A stretch of 64,000 bases of DNA, from the NCBI GenBank assembly GCA_027624855.1, contig JAQBTQ010000003.1, positions 62,001 through 126,000 of the forward strand, read 5' to 3'. Below, piece by piece: positions 42,841 through 51,701 of this stretch (position 1 is its first letter; each line of letters starts with the position of its first letter). Made by a program: the position numbers and the translations under genes. Source of the stretch: Bacteroidota bacterium. Its GTDB lineage: Bacteria > Bacteroidota > Bacteroidia > Flavobacteriales_D > Sanyastnellaceae. The notes beneath the pieces are model-generated. The model had not been told where the DNA came from, ran no database searches, and saw nothing but the letters and a program-made list of their open reading frames with translations.

Positions 42841-44376
42841 ATGATTCAGACTTATACTCACGCAAATTTATTGGCCCCAAAGTCTCCAGCGCGCGATTGG
42901 TGCATTGACCCTTCGAGCTGTGATCAATTTTGGAAGCCGTTCGGCAATGCTGAAGGATTGGAACTGGTTGCTAAGTCCAGGACCATAGACTTGAATCTGA
43001 GAGAAGTGGTCGGAGAGGTCATTCGCAAACAATACATCCAATGCGGCATCCCCATTCCTGATGGCTTGAAAGAATTCCAATCAGGCGCGCAAGTCGTGTG
43101 TGCAGGGCATCAACTGGTGGTTGGAGGTGGTGCGGCATTTTTCCATTACAAAATGCTCTCGGCATTGCGATGGAGTCGGCATCTACGTTCTAGTGGTATT
43201 CCGGCAATTACGGTGTTTTGGATGGCTTCTGAAGACCATGATTTCGAGGAGATTTCAAAGGTGATTGGTCGGTCGAGCCCAGAAAATTCCATCTTTGAAT
43301 GGCGCCCTCAATCTAGAATCGATGAAAGCCCAGTCGGTCGATTGCAATGGGATGAAACTACCGAGAAATCGTGGCAATCGTGGTGTCACGAGCTTGGGAT
43401 AAGATCCGGTCGAAAAGCTGAAAACATGGAGTTGCGTGAGCGAATGCGCCATTGGCTTCTTGACTATTTTCCGGATGAGGATTTTCTGGTGGTGGATGGA
43501 GATGACGCTGAACTAAAGGCATGCGCGCAATTTTTGTGGGATGCTGAATGGAAAGGGGAAGGGATTGAAAATGCTTTACGCGCCGTTTCCCAAGATTTTA
43601 TTTCTAGGTGGAACCAAGCACCGTTGGTTCCTCGATCGAATAATTTGTTTGTCCTGTCAGATCAAGGGCAACGGGTTAGAGCAGATCGATGGGAATTAAA
43701 GCATTCAGCGGAAGCCTGGAAACAATTGAAGCCTGCCCAGAATAGCCCCAATGCTGCATTGCGTCCATTGTATCAAGAATACCTTTTGCAAAGTGCAGGG
43801 TTTGTTGGAGGACCATCGGAAATCGGATATTGGCTCTTGCTCGGAAAAGCGTTTGCCTTTCATGGAATTCAAATGCCCTCATTGATTCTGAGAGACGGTG
43901 GAATTGTTTTGGATGAAGCATCCAGGGTCCTTGCCAGTAGCTTGGAATGGAATCCAGAGCTCGGATGGTGGACTGGAGAGGAGGCGGTGAGGCGATGGAT
44001 TGATCAGCGAATGCAAAAGACGCCTGAAATAGAAAATTCAATTTCGAATTTATCGGAGGCGTTGATTCGATATGCCTCAAATCTATCCGGCGATGCGATT
44101 CCAACCACTCGTGCTGGGCTTGCTAGAATGGAAAAGGAATACGCCAGGATTCAAAAGAAGTGGCGGAAAATATTCAAGCAGACTCACGCTTCGGAATGCG
44201 ATGCCATTGAAAAATTGTTTGAAGAGGTCATCCGAGTTCAAGGGCAACCACAAGAGCGTGTGTTTCATGTGGGTTCGTTGATTGAAAAAGATGGAGGATG
44301 GGAACTTTTTCGAACGCGGTGGTTTGAATCGCTCAAAGATTGTTCTGAATCGCAGTTTGTGGTCTTTCATTCTTGA
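42841..44376 (+). CDS. bshC: Bacillithiol biosynthesis cysteine-adding enzyme BshC
   Basis: Adds cysteine to glucosaminyl malate, the last step of bacillithiol synthesis. 511 residues from the ATG at 42841. Signatures: VVCAGHQLVVGGGAAFFHYK, VFWMASEDHDFEEI, NAALRPLYQEYLLQSAGFVG and GGPSEIGYWLLL. The C-terminal part is a coiled coil (about 440-500), as in the known dimeric enzyme. bshA and bshB are not here. Later in the window ytxJ, a bacillithiol-linked redox protein, is present. Confidence 0.95.
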   Translation: MIQTYTHANLLAPKSPARDWCIDPSSCDQFWKPFGNAEGLELVAKSRTIDLNLREVVGEVIRKQYIQCGIPIPDGLKEFQSGAQVVCAGHQLVVGGGAAFFHYKMLSALRWSRHLRSSGIPAITVFWMASEDHDFEEISKVIGRSSPENSIFEWRPQSRIDESPVGRLQWDETTEKSWQSWCHELGIRSGRKAENMELRERMRHWLLDYFPDEDFLVVDGDDAELKACAQFLWDAEWKGEGIENALRAVSQDFISRWNQAPLVPRSNNLFVLSDQGQRVRADRWELKHSAEAWKQLKPAQNSPNAALRPLYQEYLLQSAGFVGGPSEIGYWLLLGKAFAFHGIQMPSLILRDGGIVLDEASRVLASSLEWNPELGWWTGEEAVRRWIDQRMQKTPEIENSISNLSEALIRYASNLSGDAIPTTRAGLARMEKEYARIQKKWRKIFKQTHASECDAIEKLFEEVIRVQGQPQERVFHVGSLIEKDGGWELFRTRWFESLKDCSESQFVVFHS

Positions 44377-44417
44377 TCTTTTCGATTGCCCACCTCATCG
44401 TTGCCACGTATTTTTGG

Positions 44418-44885
44418 ATGATGAATGATGGCAAAAGCAAAGAAGGCCGCCCTGGCGACCAACAAATCAACCTTGAAACGGCCTTCGATGCCAATGGACT
44501 AGCGGCATCGCCTCAATTACCAGGTCACGTCAAGAATTACTTGATTGATATAGACGGAACCATTACCGAGGATGTTCCAAATGAGGAGCCTGAGCGAATG
44601 GCCACCTGTGCTCCATTTCCTGACGCATTAGAGACGCTGAACAAGTGGTACAATGAAGGACACATCATCACCTTTTTCACTTCGAGAACGGAAGAGCATC
44701 GTCCAGTAACCGAGGCATGGTTAGACAAGCATGGTTTTTTGTACCATGGACTGCTCATGGGAAAGCCTCGAGGAGGTAACTACCATTGGATTGATAACCA
44801 CATTGTGCGTGCAACCCGTTATGAAGGGACATTCAGCGATTTGGTCAGGGAAACCATGGAAATCGAAGTCTTCAAAAAAGGCTAA
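44418..44885 (+). CDS. HAD-superfamily phosphatase-like protein
   Basis: 155 residues from MMNDGK at 44418. YLIDIDGTITED supplies the HAD nucleophile Asp44 and Asp46; ITFFTSRTEEHRPVTEAWLD is motif II (Ser/Thr), and LLMGKPRGGNYHWIDNHIVR contains the motif III lysine and motif IV acid. It resembles short LNS2/lipin-like HAD proteins found in Bacteroidota and sometimes labelled phosphoheptose isomerase, a label that the HAD motifs do not support. Substrate unknown. It follows bshC by 41 bases. Confidence 0.85.
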   Translation: MMNDGKSKEGRPGDQQINLETAFDANGLAASPQLPGHVKNYLIDIDGTITEDVPNEEPERMATCAPFPDALETLNKWYNEGHIITFFTSRTEEHRPVTEAWLDKHGFLYHGLLMGKPRGGNYHWIDNHIVRATRYEGTFSDLVRETMEIEVFKKG

Positions 44886-44890
44886 AGCTC

Positions 44891-45319
44891 TTAATTCATT
44901 CGAGAATCAATGAATCGTTGCAGAATGAGGGTTGCTGCGATCTTGTCCAACGCACCTTTTTTCGATCGATTTGACTTTTTCATACCGGCTTGGATCGAAG
45001 CCGTCAACGCTTCTTCACTGGTGTTGGTTTCGTCGACCAACTCAATCGCAAGGGAAGGCCACTTTTTCTGTAATTGGGATTGAAAAGCCAAAATGTCTGC
45101 TGTGCTGTGGGTCGTTCCCTTCCCTTGGCTCACTCCCCACTTATTTGGAATGCCCAAAACAATACCCGCGCACGGCTCAGCACCAATGAGGGTCGTAAGC
45201 GAATCCATCAGTTGGTCAGTCTTGATGGTGGCATGTGGAAATGCGATGATTGCCGTCGAGTCTGTGACAGCGAGTCCTGTGCGAACTTTTCCATAATCAA
45301 TGCCAATCCATCGCGCCAT
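44891..45319 (-). CDS. ruvX: Putative pre-16S rRNA nuclease YqgF / RuvX
   Basis: An RNase H-like fold nuclease implicated in 16S 5'-end processing and Holliday junction resolution. 142 residues. Conserved IGIDYGKVRTGLAVTD (catalytic Asp), GIVLGIPNKWG, LAIELVDETNTSEEA (Glu/Asp) and KKGALDKIAATLILQRFI. Five bases separate its stop from the convergent HAD gene. It is divergent from the GT9 gene with a 44-base gap. Confidence 0.96.
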   Translation of the reverse strand: MARWIGIDYGKVRTGLAVTDSTAIIAFPHATIKTDQLMDSLTTLIGAEPCAGIVLGIPNKWGVSQGKGTTHSTADILAFQSQLQKKWPSLAIELVDETNTSEEALTASIQAGMKKSNRSKKGALDKIAATLILQRFIDSRMN

Positions 45320-45363
45320 GGTGCAAGATACGGCTCACAATGTCCACGGCCTATCTTTACGGC

Positions 45364-46362
45364 ATGCCTAGCATAAGGAGTATCTTGTTCATCCAGACGG
45401 CGTTTATAGGCGATGCCATCCTAGCATCTGCCATGTGGGAGGCCTGGCATCAGGCGTATCCTCATGATCAGATCGACGTTTGCGTGCGAAAAGGAAATGA
45501 GTCCCTTTTCATCGATCACCCCTTCATAAGGCATGTCCATATTTGGGATAAAGGAGGGGGCATTGTTCGGTACAATCGGCTCATTGCCTTGGCGAAAAAT
45601 TTGCGGTCTTTAAATTACGATGTGGCAGTGACGCCGCATCGACACGCATCTTCGGGCCTGCTTTCAAGGTTTTCTCGTGCGCCGAAACGAATGGGATTTG
45701 GTTCGCATCCGCTTCACTGGCTTTTTACCAAAGTTGTTGCTCATGAGTTTCGAGAAGACTGGCATGAAGTTGACCGCAATCATCAATTGATCAGGGAAGA
45801 AGTGGGATTCGAGCGTTCAGTAATGCCTCGGTTGTATCCCAAAAATTCTGGACCAAAGACTCCTTCGGGAGTGTTCGGTGTAATGGCTCCAGCAAGTCAA
45901 TGGTTTACGAAGCAATGGCCTGAGAATAAGTGGATCGCATTGTGCGATTCATTGGAAGAAACGGAGACCATTGTTCTACTGGGTGGAAAACAAGATGCTG
46001 AAATCTTGTCCATGATTCAGCAAGGCACGAGGCACCCAAACGTGATGACATTCTCCGACTTGGCCCTCAGTGAATCATTGGCATTGATGTCTCAAGCTGC
46101 TTGGGTAGTGACGAATGACAGCGGCCCAATGCATATGGCCAGTGCCTTGAACATTCCCACTGTTGCCATCTTTTGTTCGACCTCTCCGAAGTTTGGATTC
46201 GGTCCGTTATCCTCAAAAAATGTGGTGATAGAGGCTAAGGTGAATCTTCCGTGCAAACCATGTGGGCTTCATGGCCATAAGGCTTGTCCAGAGCGACATT
46301 TTAATTGTGCCCAGCGCATTGAAGTGAGTGCAGTAAGCGAGGCGCTGAGAGGTCTCGCATAA
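45364..46362 (+). CDS. Glycosyltransferase family 9 (heptosyltransferase-like)
   Basis: 332 residues from the ATG at 45364. Typical of GT9: ILFIQTAFIGDAILASAM at the N-terminus, DVAVTPHRHASSGLLSRFSR, the sugar-nucleotide region APASQWFTKQWPENKWIALC, and WVVTNDSGPMHMASALNIPTVAIF. Probably adds a heptose or related sugar to lipopolysaccharide core. The C-terminal cysteines (PCKPCGLHGHKACPERHFNC) are common in family members. It ends before a hairpin terminator. Confidence 0.93.
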   Translation: MPSIRSILFIQTAFIGDAILASAMWEAWHQAYPHDQIDVCVRKGNESLFIDHPFIRHVHIWDKGGGIVRYNRLIALAKNLRSLNYDVAVTPHRHASSGLLSRFSRAPKRMGFGSHPLHWLFTKVVAHEFREDWHEVDRNHQLIREEVGFERSVMPRLYPKNSGPKTPSGVFGVMAPASQWFTKQWPENKWIALCDSLEETETIVLLGGKQDAEILSMIQQGTRHPNVMTFSDLALSESLALMSQAAWVVTNDSGPMHMASALNIPTVAIFCSTSPKFGFGPLSSKNVVIEAKVNLPCKPCGLHGHKACPERHFNCAQRIEVSAVSEALRGLA

Positions 46363-46364
46363 AA

Positions 46365-46394
46365 AAAGCGCAACCCAAGTTACGCTTTCTTTTA
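46365..46394 (+). terminator. Terminator between the GT9 gene and a small exported protein gene
   Basis: A stem AAAGCG/CGCTTT with inner AAC/GTT and a C-A mismatch, followed by CTTTT. It is A-rich on one side and T-rich on the other, so it may work in both directions, between two convergent genes. Confidence 0.65.
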
Positions 46395-46427
46395 ATCCTG
46401 TTCCTTCCCGTAATGACCCCGAGCGAA

Positions 46428-46790
46428 TCATTCACATTGATTCCCAATGCAAAAAGTTCGATCGGCACCTTGACCTTCCAGTCGGATCCAAATATCGGAG
46501 CTTTGGTCAATCTCGGTGTAGGTATTTCTTCTCATGGTTCCGTCTGGTAAAATGACCGCCATGCGAATGGACTTTAGCAGCCCATCTTCCCAATCGATTA
46601 AATCGTAGCGAAAGCCGATTCCAACGGCACTCATTTGCTTCTGGATTTGCGCAAGCGCATCACGTGAAGTGTTTTGATTCAAATGAATATCGAGTGTGCC
46701 CTGTTCAATGGTGGCCGACTGACATTGAGCAGTATGCTGAAATCCGCACAAGGCAACTGCTAAAACAAAAGAGGCGAGTGTTCTTTTCAT
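46428..46790 (-). CDS. Small exported protein of unknown function
   Basis: 120 residues, signal peptide LASFVLAVALCGFQHTAQCQ. The mature part (SRDALAQIQKQMSAVGIGFR, then YDLIDWEDGLLKSIRM) resembles the domain found after membrane metallopeptidase or TonB proteins in Bacteroidota that combine LTxEDLxxIKxxLxxxGIxFxY patterns; this resemblance is by eye. It contains a C-terminal CIGNQC pair. The start is preceded by CTAATTTGCATCC on the minus strand, a near-consensus -7 element. Possibly co-regulated with a missing partner. Confidence 0.65.
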   Translation of the reverse strand: MKRTLASFVLAVALCGFQHTAQCQSATIEQGTLDIHLNQNTSRDALAQIQKQMSAVGIGFRYDLIDWEDGLLKSIRMAVILPDGTMRRNTYTEIDQSSDIWIRLEGQGADRTFCIGNQCE

Positions 46791-46929
46791 GGATGCAAAT
46801 TAGTCCATTTCAGTTAAAAACTTCACGCAGTCCGTTCATTGCATGTGGAAAAATAAAACTCGAAAAACCGGCACAAAAAGCCCTCTGAGTAGCGATGTTG
46901 TTTCATCTTTGAAGGAACAAATTGTCCTT

Positions 46930-48048
46930 ATGCATTTTATTGTTTCAAGCAGCCAGTTGCTGCGCCATCTTTCGTCCTTGAGTGGTGTGTTGAATAACAG
47001 CAATACGCTTCCGATTCTTGATAATTTCTTGTTTGAGTTGGGTCCTGGAGAGGCGATCATATCCGCGAGTGATCTGGAGACGACAATGACGACAAAATTG
47101 GAAGTGAAAACCGAAGACACCGGTTCCATCGCTATTCCAGCGAAGATGTTATTGGACATCCTCAAGGCGTTTTCGGATATCCCATTAACCATTAAAGTGG
47201 ATCCATCAACTTTTGCGGTAGAATTGACGAGTGATGCGGGGAAGTATAAGTTGACGGGTGCAAATGGTGATGAATTCCCAAAATCACCTGCGCTGGATGA
47301 TTCCTCTGGAATGACCATTGATGCCAATGCGCTGCTGACCGCGTTAAATCGAACCTTGTTTGCAGCGGGAAATGATGATTTACGGCCTGTGATGTCAGGT
47401 ATCTTTTTTGAGTTCTATTCAGATAATGTCCGTTTCGTCGCGACGGATGCGCATCGGTTGGTGCGGTATGCTCGAAACGACGTCCAAGCATCTTCAAATG
47501 CTCAATTCATTGTACCTAAAAAGCCGCTGAACCTATTGAAAAATGCTTCATCGCACGCGGAGAAAGTCAATATGGTTTATACTGACTCAAATGTTCGCTT
47601 TGAGTTTGATAATGTGACCATCATTTGCCGATTGATTGAAGGCAAGTATCCAAATTATGAGGCGGTGATTCCAAAGGAAAATCCCAATCGAATGGTCATC
47701 AATCGACAGGATTTTTTACAAGCGATTCGACGAGTTTCCATTTTCGCGAACAAAACCACGCATCAGGTCCGATTAAAATTGGCAGGTAGCGAATTGGTAG
47801 TGTCAGCAGAAGATCTCGATTTCGCGAATGAAGCAAGCGAGAGGTTGAGCTGCAGTTATGCTGGAGAGGACATGGAAATTGGATTCAACAGCCGCTTTTT
47901 GATGGACATGTTGAATAACCTTTCAAGCACCGAGGTTTCACTTGAAATGTCAGCCCCGAATCGCGCGGGCATCATCAAACCAACAGAATCTGAGGACGAG
48001 GGAGAGGAGGTCTTGATGCTGGTCATGCCGGTCATGCTCAATGCTTGA
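46930..48048 (+). CDS. dnaN: DNA polymerase III beta sliding clamp
   Basis: 372 residues from the ATG at 46930; the open frame back to 46843 would add about 29 residues that do not look conserved. Begins MHFIVSSSQLLRHLSSLSGV with three clamp domains; typical ILDNFLFEL, DDLRPVMSGIFFEF, FVATDAHRLVRY and LNNLSSTEVSLEMSAPNRAG near the end. Ends in VLMLVMPVMLNA, the expected clamp C-terminus. dnaA and recF are not next to it, which is usual for Bacteroidota. Confidence 0.97.
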   Translation: MHFIVSSSQLLRHLSSLSGVLNNSNTLPILDNFLFELGPGEAIISASDLETTMTTKLEVKTEDTGSIAIPAKMLLDILKAFSDIPLTIKVDPSTFAVELTSDAGKYKLTGANGDEFPKSPALDDSSGMTIDANALLTALNRTLFAAGNDDLRPVMSGIFFEFYSDNVRFVATDAHRLVRYARNDVQASSNAQFIVPKKPLNLLKNASSHAEKVNMVYTDSNVRFEFDNVTIICRLIEGKYPNYEAVIPKENPNRMVINRQDFLQAIRRVSIFANKTTHQVRLKLAGSELVVSAEDLDFANEASERLSCSYAGEDMEIGFNSRFLMDMLNNLSSTEVSLEMSAPNRAGIIKPTESEDEGEEVLMLVMPVMLNA

Positions 48049-48070
48049 TGAGTGGCGAACGCCTTTCAAG

Positions 48071-48922
48071 TTAATTGGTTCTTTCTGAGGAATTGTCTCC
48101 CTTGCCGGAAGGCTTAATGCGGTAGTGAATCGTTATTGATTCTGGCTTGGTAGATGCGTCAACTTGAGATGCCCGTTCAATGTCTATTTCGCGTTGCTCC
48201 CTAACTTGAGGGTCGTCTGGATGTGCCTGAGCCCACCACTCTGGTAGTTTTTCATTTGGATCAAGTTCTGGCAGGAGTAGATCAGGCAGTGGACCGCGAT
48301 TTCTGATCACAGCTGCCCATAGCACTCCTGAGATTGCGCCAGCGACGTGTCCTTCCCATGAAATGTGTTCGTCTATCGGCAACATCCACCAGACCATGCC
48401 CCCGTATAAGAAAGCCACCAATAACGAAACCCTCAAAAGCAACGTGGACTTCCGAAAAATGCCTGAACAGAAAAGAAATGCAGCCAAGGCATAGTTTATC
48501 CCACTTGCGCCAATGTGATTTCCGCTATCGGCAAAAATCCACAGACCTAATCCGGAGAGAAGAAACAATGCGATGAATGTTGACGAGGCAATTGACCGAT
48601 AGAAATAGAACAATAATCCGTTGAGGGTAAAAAACGTCGCAGTATTATTCCAAAGATGTTCCAAATCTCCGTGCAAGAAGGGATACGTGAAAACACCCCA
48701 CGGATGACTCCAATCCCGAGGGTGATTTCCAAACCTTCTCCAATTCAAAGCATAAACTTCGTTGATTCCATATACCCCCCAAATCAAGACCAAAAACACC
48801 ATGGTGGCCCAAAGTGCGTAGAACAGCCTGTTGCTATCCAAAACGGCCGAATTCCATCGGGTTTGCGTTGTTTGACGGCCCATCCACATGTTGAAAAGAT
48901 ACGATTGTCGGAGTGAATGCAT
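48071..48922 (-). CDS. Rhomboid family intramembrane serine protease
   Basis: Cuts transmembrane proteins within the membrane. The start is unsettled: ATGs at 48982, 48922, 48889 and 48883 all fit; I used 48922. Hydrophobic helices surround HPWGVFTYPFLHGDLEHLWN (helix 2 HxxxN-type region), the Ser in IGASGINYALAAFLF, and the His in ISWEGHVAGAISGVLWA, the catalytic dyad. The last ~90 residues are a soluble acidic tail with NPDEKLPEW-like character. It is divergent from the SirB1-like gene. Confidence 0.92.
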   Translation of the reverse strand: MHSLRQSYLFNMWMGRQTTQTRWNSAVLDSNRLFYALWATMVFLVLIWGVYGINEVYALNWRRFGNHPRDWSHPWGVFTYPFLHGDLEHLWNNTATFFTLNGLLFYFYRSIASSTFIALFLLSGLGLWIFADSGNHIGASGINYALAAFLFCSGIFRKSTLLLRVSLLVAFLYGGMVWWMLPIDEHISWEGHVAGAISGVLWAAVIRNRGPLPDLLLPELDPNEKLPEWWAQAHPDDPQVREQREIDIERASQVDASTKPESITIHYRIKPSGKGDNSSERTN

Positions 48923-48981
48923 TCCACAACCGGGGTTGGAAAAGTGATTTTTATCAAGTTTTATCACCTGGTTTGCAGCCA

Positions 48982-48989
48982 TAGATTTG
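48982..48989 (+). promoter_or_regulatory. -7 element TAGATTTG for the SirB1-like gene
   Basis: A perfect TAnnTTTG, 34 bases before the ATG at 49024. Its first base coincides with the farthest rhomboid start candidate on the other strand, which makes that long rhomboid start less likely. No clear -33. Confidence 0.45.
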
Positions 48990-49023
48990 GAACCATTCCA
49001 TGTCAATCAAATAAATACCCATA

Positions 49024-49944
49024 ATGAGCATTTCCGAGATTCATGCTTTGTTGGCCTTGATGGATGATCCCGATGAAACGGTGTATCATCACGTCCGCGA
49101 TCGATTGTTGTCCAAAGGAAAAGAGGTATTGCCGTATGTGACCAGTGCTGCCGCATCAGGTCGGGAATGCAGTCTTTTTCAAAGTAGGATCAATCGACTT
49201 CAGGAAGGCTTGATGCAATCTGATATTCGGGAGGAATTGGCTCGTTGGATGGAAGAAGGCGGACGAGATTTGTGGTCTGGAATCTTGTTGGTGCAAAGAG
49301 CGGTGTATCCTGCGTGGTCCATCGCTGATTCCAATTTTGCTTTTGAAGCCTTGAAAAAAGAAGTGTGGTTAGAATTAAATGAAGAATTAACGGCGCTGGA
49401 ACAAGTTCGCATTCTAAACCATATCTTCTTCAGTACACATCAAATGGAAGGGGTCCGTCGACTTCCTCATCAGGCTGCCGAAGCCATTCCAAGTGGGGTC
49501 TTAAATTCCAAGAAAGGAAATCCTTTGGGGCTCGGTATGCTGTACTTGGCAATCGCCGAATCACTTGACATTCCAATGCGCGGAATCAATTTACCGAACC
49601 ACTTCATTCTTGCTTATTGTGATCGGGCGCATCTTGGAGATGATCTCAATCAAAAAGGACAAGCTGGTATTTTATTCTATGTCAATCCGTTCAGCCAAGG
49701 CACGGTCATAGGTCCCGATGAGGTGACTGAGTTTCTCAGTCACATGGATTCAGAAGAATCTGGCAGGCAATGGCGTCCAGCTCAAACCATTGAGCTCATC
49801 CAACGACTGGTTGGAAACGTGGCATTTGCGTTTCGTGAAGAGGGTGACGAAGAGCGGTCGAGTCAGTTGCTGGATGTATTTAGCCCGTTGCTCTCAATGT
49901 TTGAAAATGCGGAGGAGCGTTCGGATGATTATCCGAATGTCTGA
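49024..49944 (+). CDS. Transglutaminase-like protein, SirB1 family
   Basis: 306 residues. The core block (QVRILNHIFFSTHQMEGVRR, GNPLGLGMLYLAIAESLDIP, GINLPNHFILAY) matches the Tglut_core2/SirB1 domain. The canonical Cys of transglutaminases appears replaced: the motif reads KGNPLGLGML, so catalysis is doubtful and binding is more likely, as in other SirB1 proteins. An acidic C-terminus runs over the end of the sugar-transferase gene by 51 bases. Confidence 0.88.
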   Translation: MSISEIHALLALMDDPDETVYHHVRDRLLSKGKEVLPYVTSAAASGRECSLFQSRINRLQEGLMQSDIREELARWMEEGGRDLWSGILLVQRAVYPAWSIADSNFAFEALKKEVWLELNEELTALEQVRILNHIFFSTHQMEGVRRLPHQAAEAIPSGVLNSKKGNPLGLGMLYLAIAESLDIPMRGINLPNHFILAYCDRAHLGDDLNQKGQAGILFYVNPFSQGTVIGPDEVTEFLSHMDSEESGRQWRPAQTIELIQRLVGNVAFAFREEGDEERSSQLLDVFSPLLSMFENAEERSDDYPNV

Positions 49945-50481
49945 GCGCAGGCTGGCGGACTCCAGATAAGCTATTTGCGAGGTGACCTTTTTCGGTAAAA
50001 GGATTTCACGGTAAAATGTTTCTGGATCTTCTGCTTTCTCAAGAGATTCAGATTCATTGAATCCGATTAGACTGGCAGGGTCAGTCATGCCGGGGCGCAC
50101 GTCCAATACTCGCCTCATTTCTTCTGTATAAAGTGAGACATATTCCGGGATTTCTGGCCGAGGCCCGACGAGGCTCATGTCTCCACGGAGTACATTCCAA
50201 AGTTGAGGGAACTCATCGATTTTGTACTTTCTGATGAATCGACCAACGGGTGTGATGCGCGAGTCATTTGTTCCCATGGTTAATCCGGGCCCGGTGCTAT
50301 TGATTTTCATGGAACGGAATTTTACAAGCCAAAACAATTTCCCCTTTTTTCCGACACGTTGCTGGAAATAAAGGACCTTGCCAGATCCATCCATAGCGAT
50401 GGCCAATGCGACGATTCCGAAAATCGGAACCAATGCAATGATTCCAAAAAGACTCAGGAATAAATCCAATACCCGCTTCAT
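49894..50481 (-). CDS. Bacterial sugar transferase (PglC/WcaJ-like)
   Basis: 195 residues: an N-terminal membrane segment (LFLSLFGIIALVPIFGIVALA), then KFRSMKINS, RFIRKYKIDEFPQLWNVLRG and MSLVGPRPEIPEYV, the hallmarks of a phosphoglycosyl transferase that transfers sugar phosphate to undecaprenyl phosphate. The short single-domain form fits the PglC class. Its ATG overlaps the aminotransferase stop as ATGA. Together they suggest an amino-sugar initiator for O-antigen, capsule or glycoprotein synthesis. Confidence 0.94.
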   Translation of the reverse strand: MKRVLDLFLSLFGIIALVPIFGIVALAIAMDGSGKVLYFQQRVGKKGKLFWLVKFRSMKINSTGPGLTMGTNDSRITPVGRFIRKYKIDEFPQLWNVLRGDMSLVGPRPEIPEYVSLYTEEMRRVLDVRPGMTDPASLIGFNESESLEKAEDPETFYREILLPKKVTSQIAYLESASLRSDIRIIIRTLLRIFKH

Positions 50482-51701
50482 AGATGGGCTTCAACAGTTT
50501 CAATGACGGACGATACAATCCAGTCCACATCTTCATCACTCAATCCAAGATGGATGGGTAAGCTTATGGACTCTTCATAAAATTGTTGAGCATTTGGGTA
50601 GGTCTCCATGTGCTCTCCTCGACGTTTATGAATGGTCAGGCCAGGCAATGGAATGAAATGCACATTTGTTGGAATGCCAATGGTTTTGAGCGATTTCATC
50701 ACTTCATTGCGCTGCCTCGACGTGAAATTCTTGATGCGAATTTGAAACAAATGAAAGGCACTCAACCGCTTGCCATCCTTGAGGGGTGGCCCGTGATACC
50801 ATGTTTCGTTTTCAAATCCATGGTGATAGCGAAAAGCGATGGCCTGACGCCGCAATAATTGTTCAGGATATTTAATTAATTGCGAGCGTCCAATGGCGGC
50901 TTGGATGTCGGTCATATTGCATTTAAATCCAGCATCTAGGACATCGTATTGCCAATTGCCGGATTCGGTCTTTTCAAGTGCGCTCTTGGACTGTCCATGC
51001 AGCGACATTGATTTGAACCATTTCATGGTTTCTGTCATGTCAAATTCGGCTGGTAACGCAAATGCCAGTGCCCCACCTTCTGCAGTAGTGAGGTTTTTGA
51101 CAGCATGAAAACTGAATCCAGTAATATCCGCTTGGCTTCCAACTGGAATTTCATCGATTGTCGCTCCAAATGAATGAGCCGCATCTGACAAGAATAGTGG
51201 GCGACCTAGTTTGGCTTGATTTGGTCCTTTTGGAATGAAAGAAGACCTGACATCCGACGAATTGAGCCAATCCATGATGGCTTGATAGTCGACAGGCCAT
51301 CCACCTATGTCCACGGGCATGATCGCTTTGGTTCTTGCCGTCCAAGCCAATTTGATTGCATCGGCAGATACCACGGGTTCATGAGGCTGAATATCAACCA
51401 GAACAGGCGTAGCTCCGCAATGCAAGACAATGTTGGCGGTCGCGGCATAAGTCATCGCAGGCAAAATGACCTCATCTCCAGGACCAATATCGAACCAACG
51501 CAGAGCCAATTCACATGCTGCAGTCCAACTGGAGAAGCAAGCGATGTATTTGACATTGAGATAATCGGCCAATTCCGATTCAAAATTCAGTAGTTCTGGG
51601 CCAGAGGTAATCCATCCAGAACGCAAGACCTTCTCCACGGCCGTTATGGTATCTTCATCGATAGGAGGAGGAGCGAACCCAATGGCTCTTTTGTTACGCA
51701 T
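50478..51701 (-). CDS. DegT/DnrJ/EryC1/StrS family sugar aminotransferase
   Basis: A PLP enzyme that aminates nucleotide-linked keto sugars. 407 residues: FAPPPIDEDTITAVEKVLRS with GWITSGPELLNFESELADYL, VILPAMTYAATANIV, DAAHSFGA, and the PLP lysine Lys202 in FSFHAVKNLTTAEGGA. The next gene is a sugar transferase sharing ATGA. The start is preceded by GTAATTTGCACCC on the minus strand, close to the -7 motif. The actual sugar is unknown. Confidence 0.94.
   Translation of the reverse strand: MRNKRAIGFAPPPIDEDTITAVEKVLRSGWITSGPELLNFESELADYLNVKYIACFSSWTAACELALRWFDIGPGDEVILPAMTYAATANIVLHCGATPVLVDIQPHEPVVSADAIKLAWTARTKAIMPVDIGGWPVDYQAIMDWLNSSDVRSSFIPKGPNQAKLGRPLFLSDAAHSFGATIDEIPVGSQADITGFSFHAVKNLTTAEGGALAFALPAEFDMTETMKWFKSMSLHGQSKSALEKTESGNWQYDVLDAGFKCNMTDIQAAIGRSQLIKYPEQLLRRQAIAFRYHHGFENETWYHGPPLKDGKRLSAFHLFQIRIKNFTSRQRNEVMKSLKTIGIPTNVHFIPLPGLTIHKRRGEHMETYPNAQQFYEESISLPIHLGLSDEDVDWIVSSVIETVEAHL

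Noticed and set aside
49894-49944. Frameshift as the cause of the convergent overlap
   Set aside because: Both frames read cleanly to their stops and both proteins have full-length domains before the overlap.
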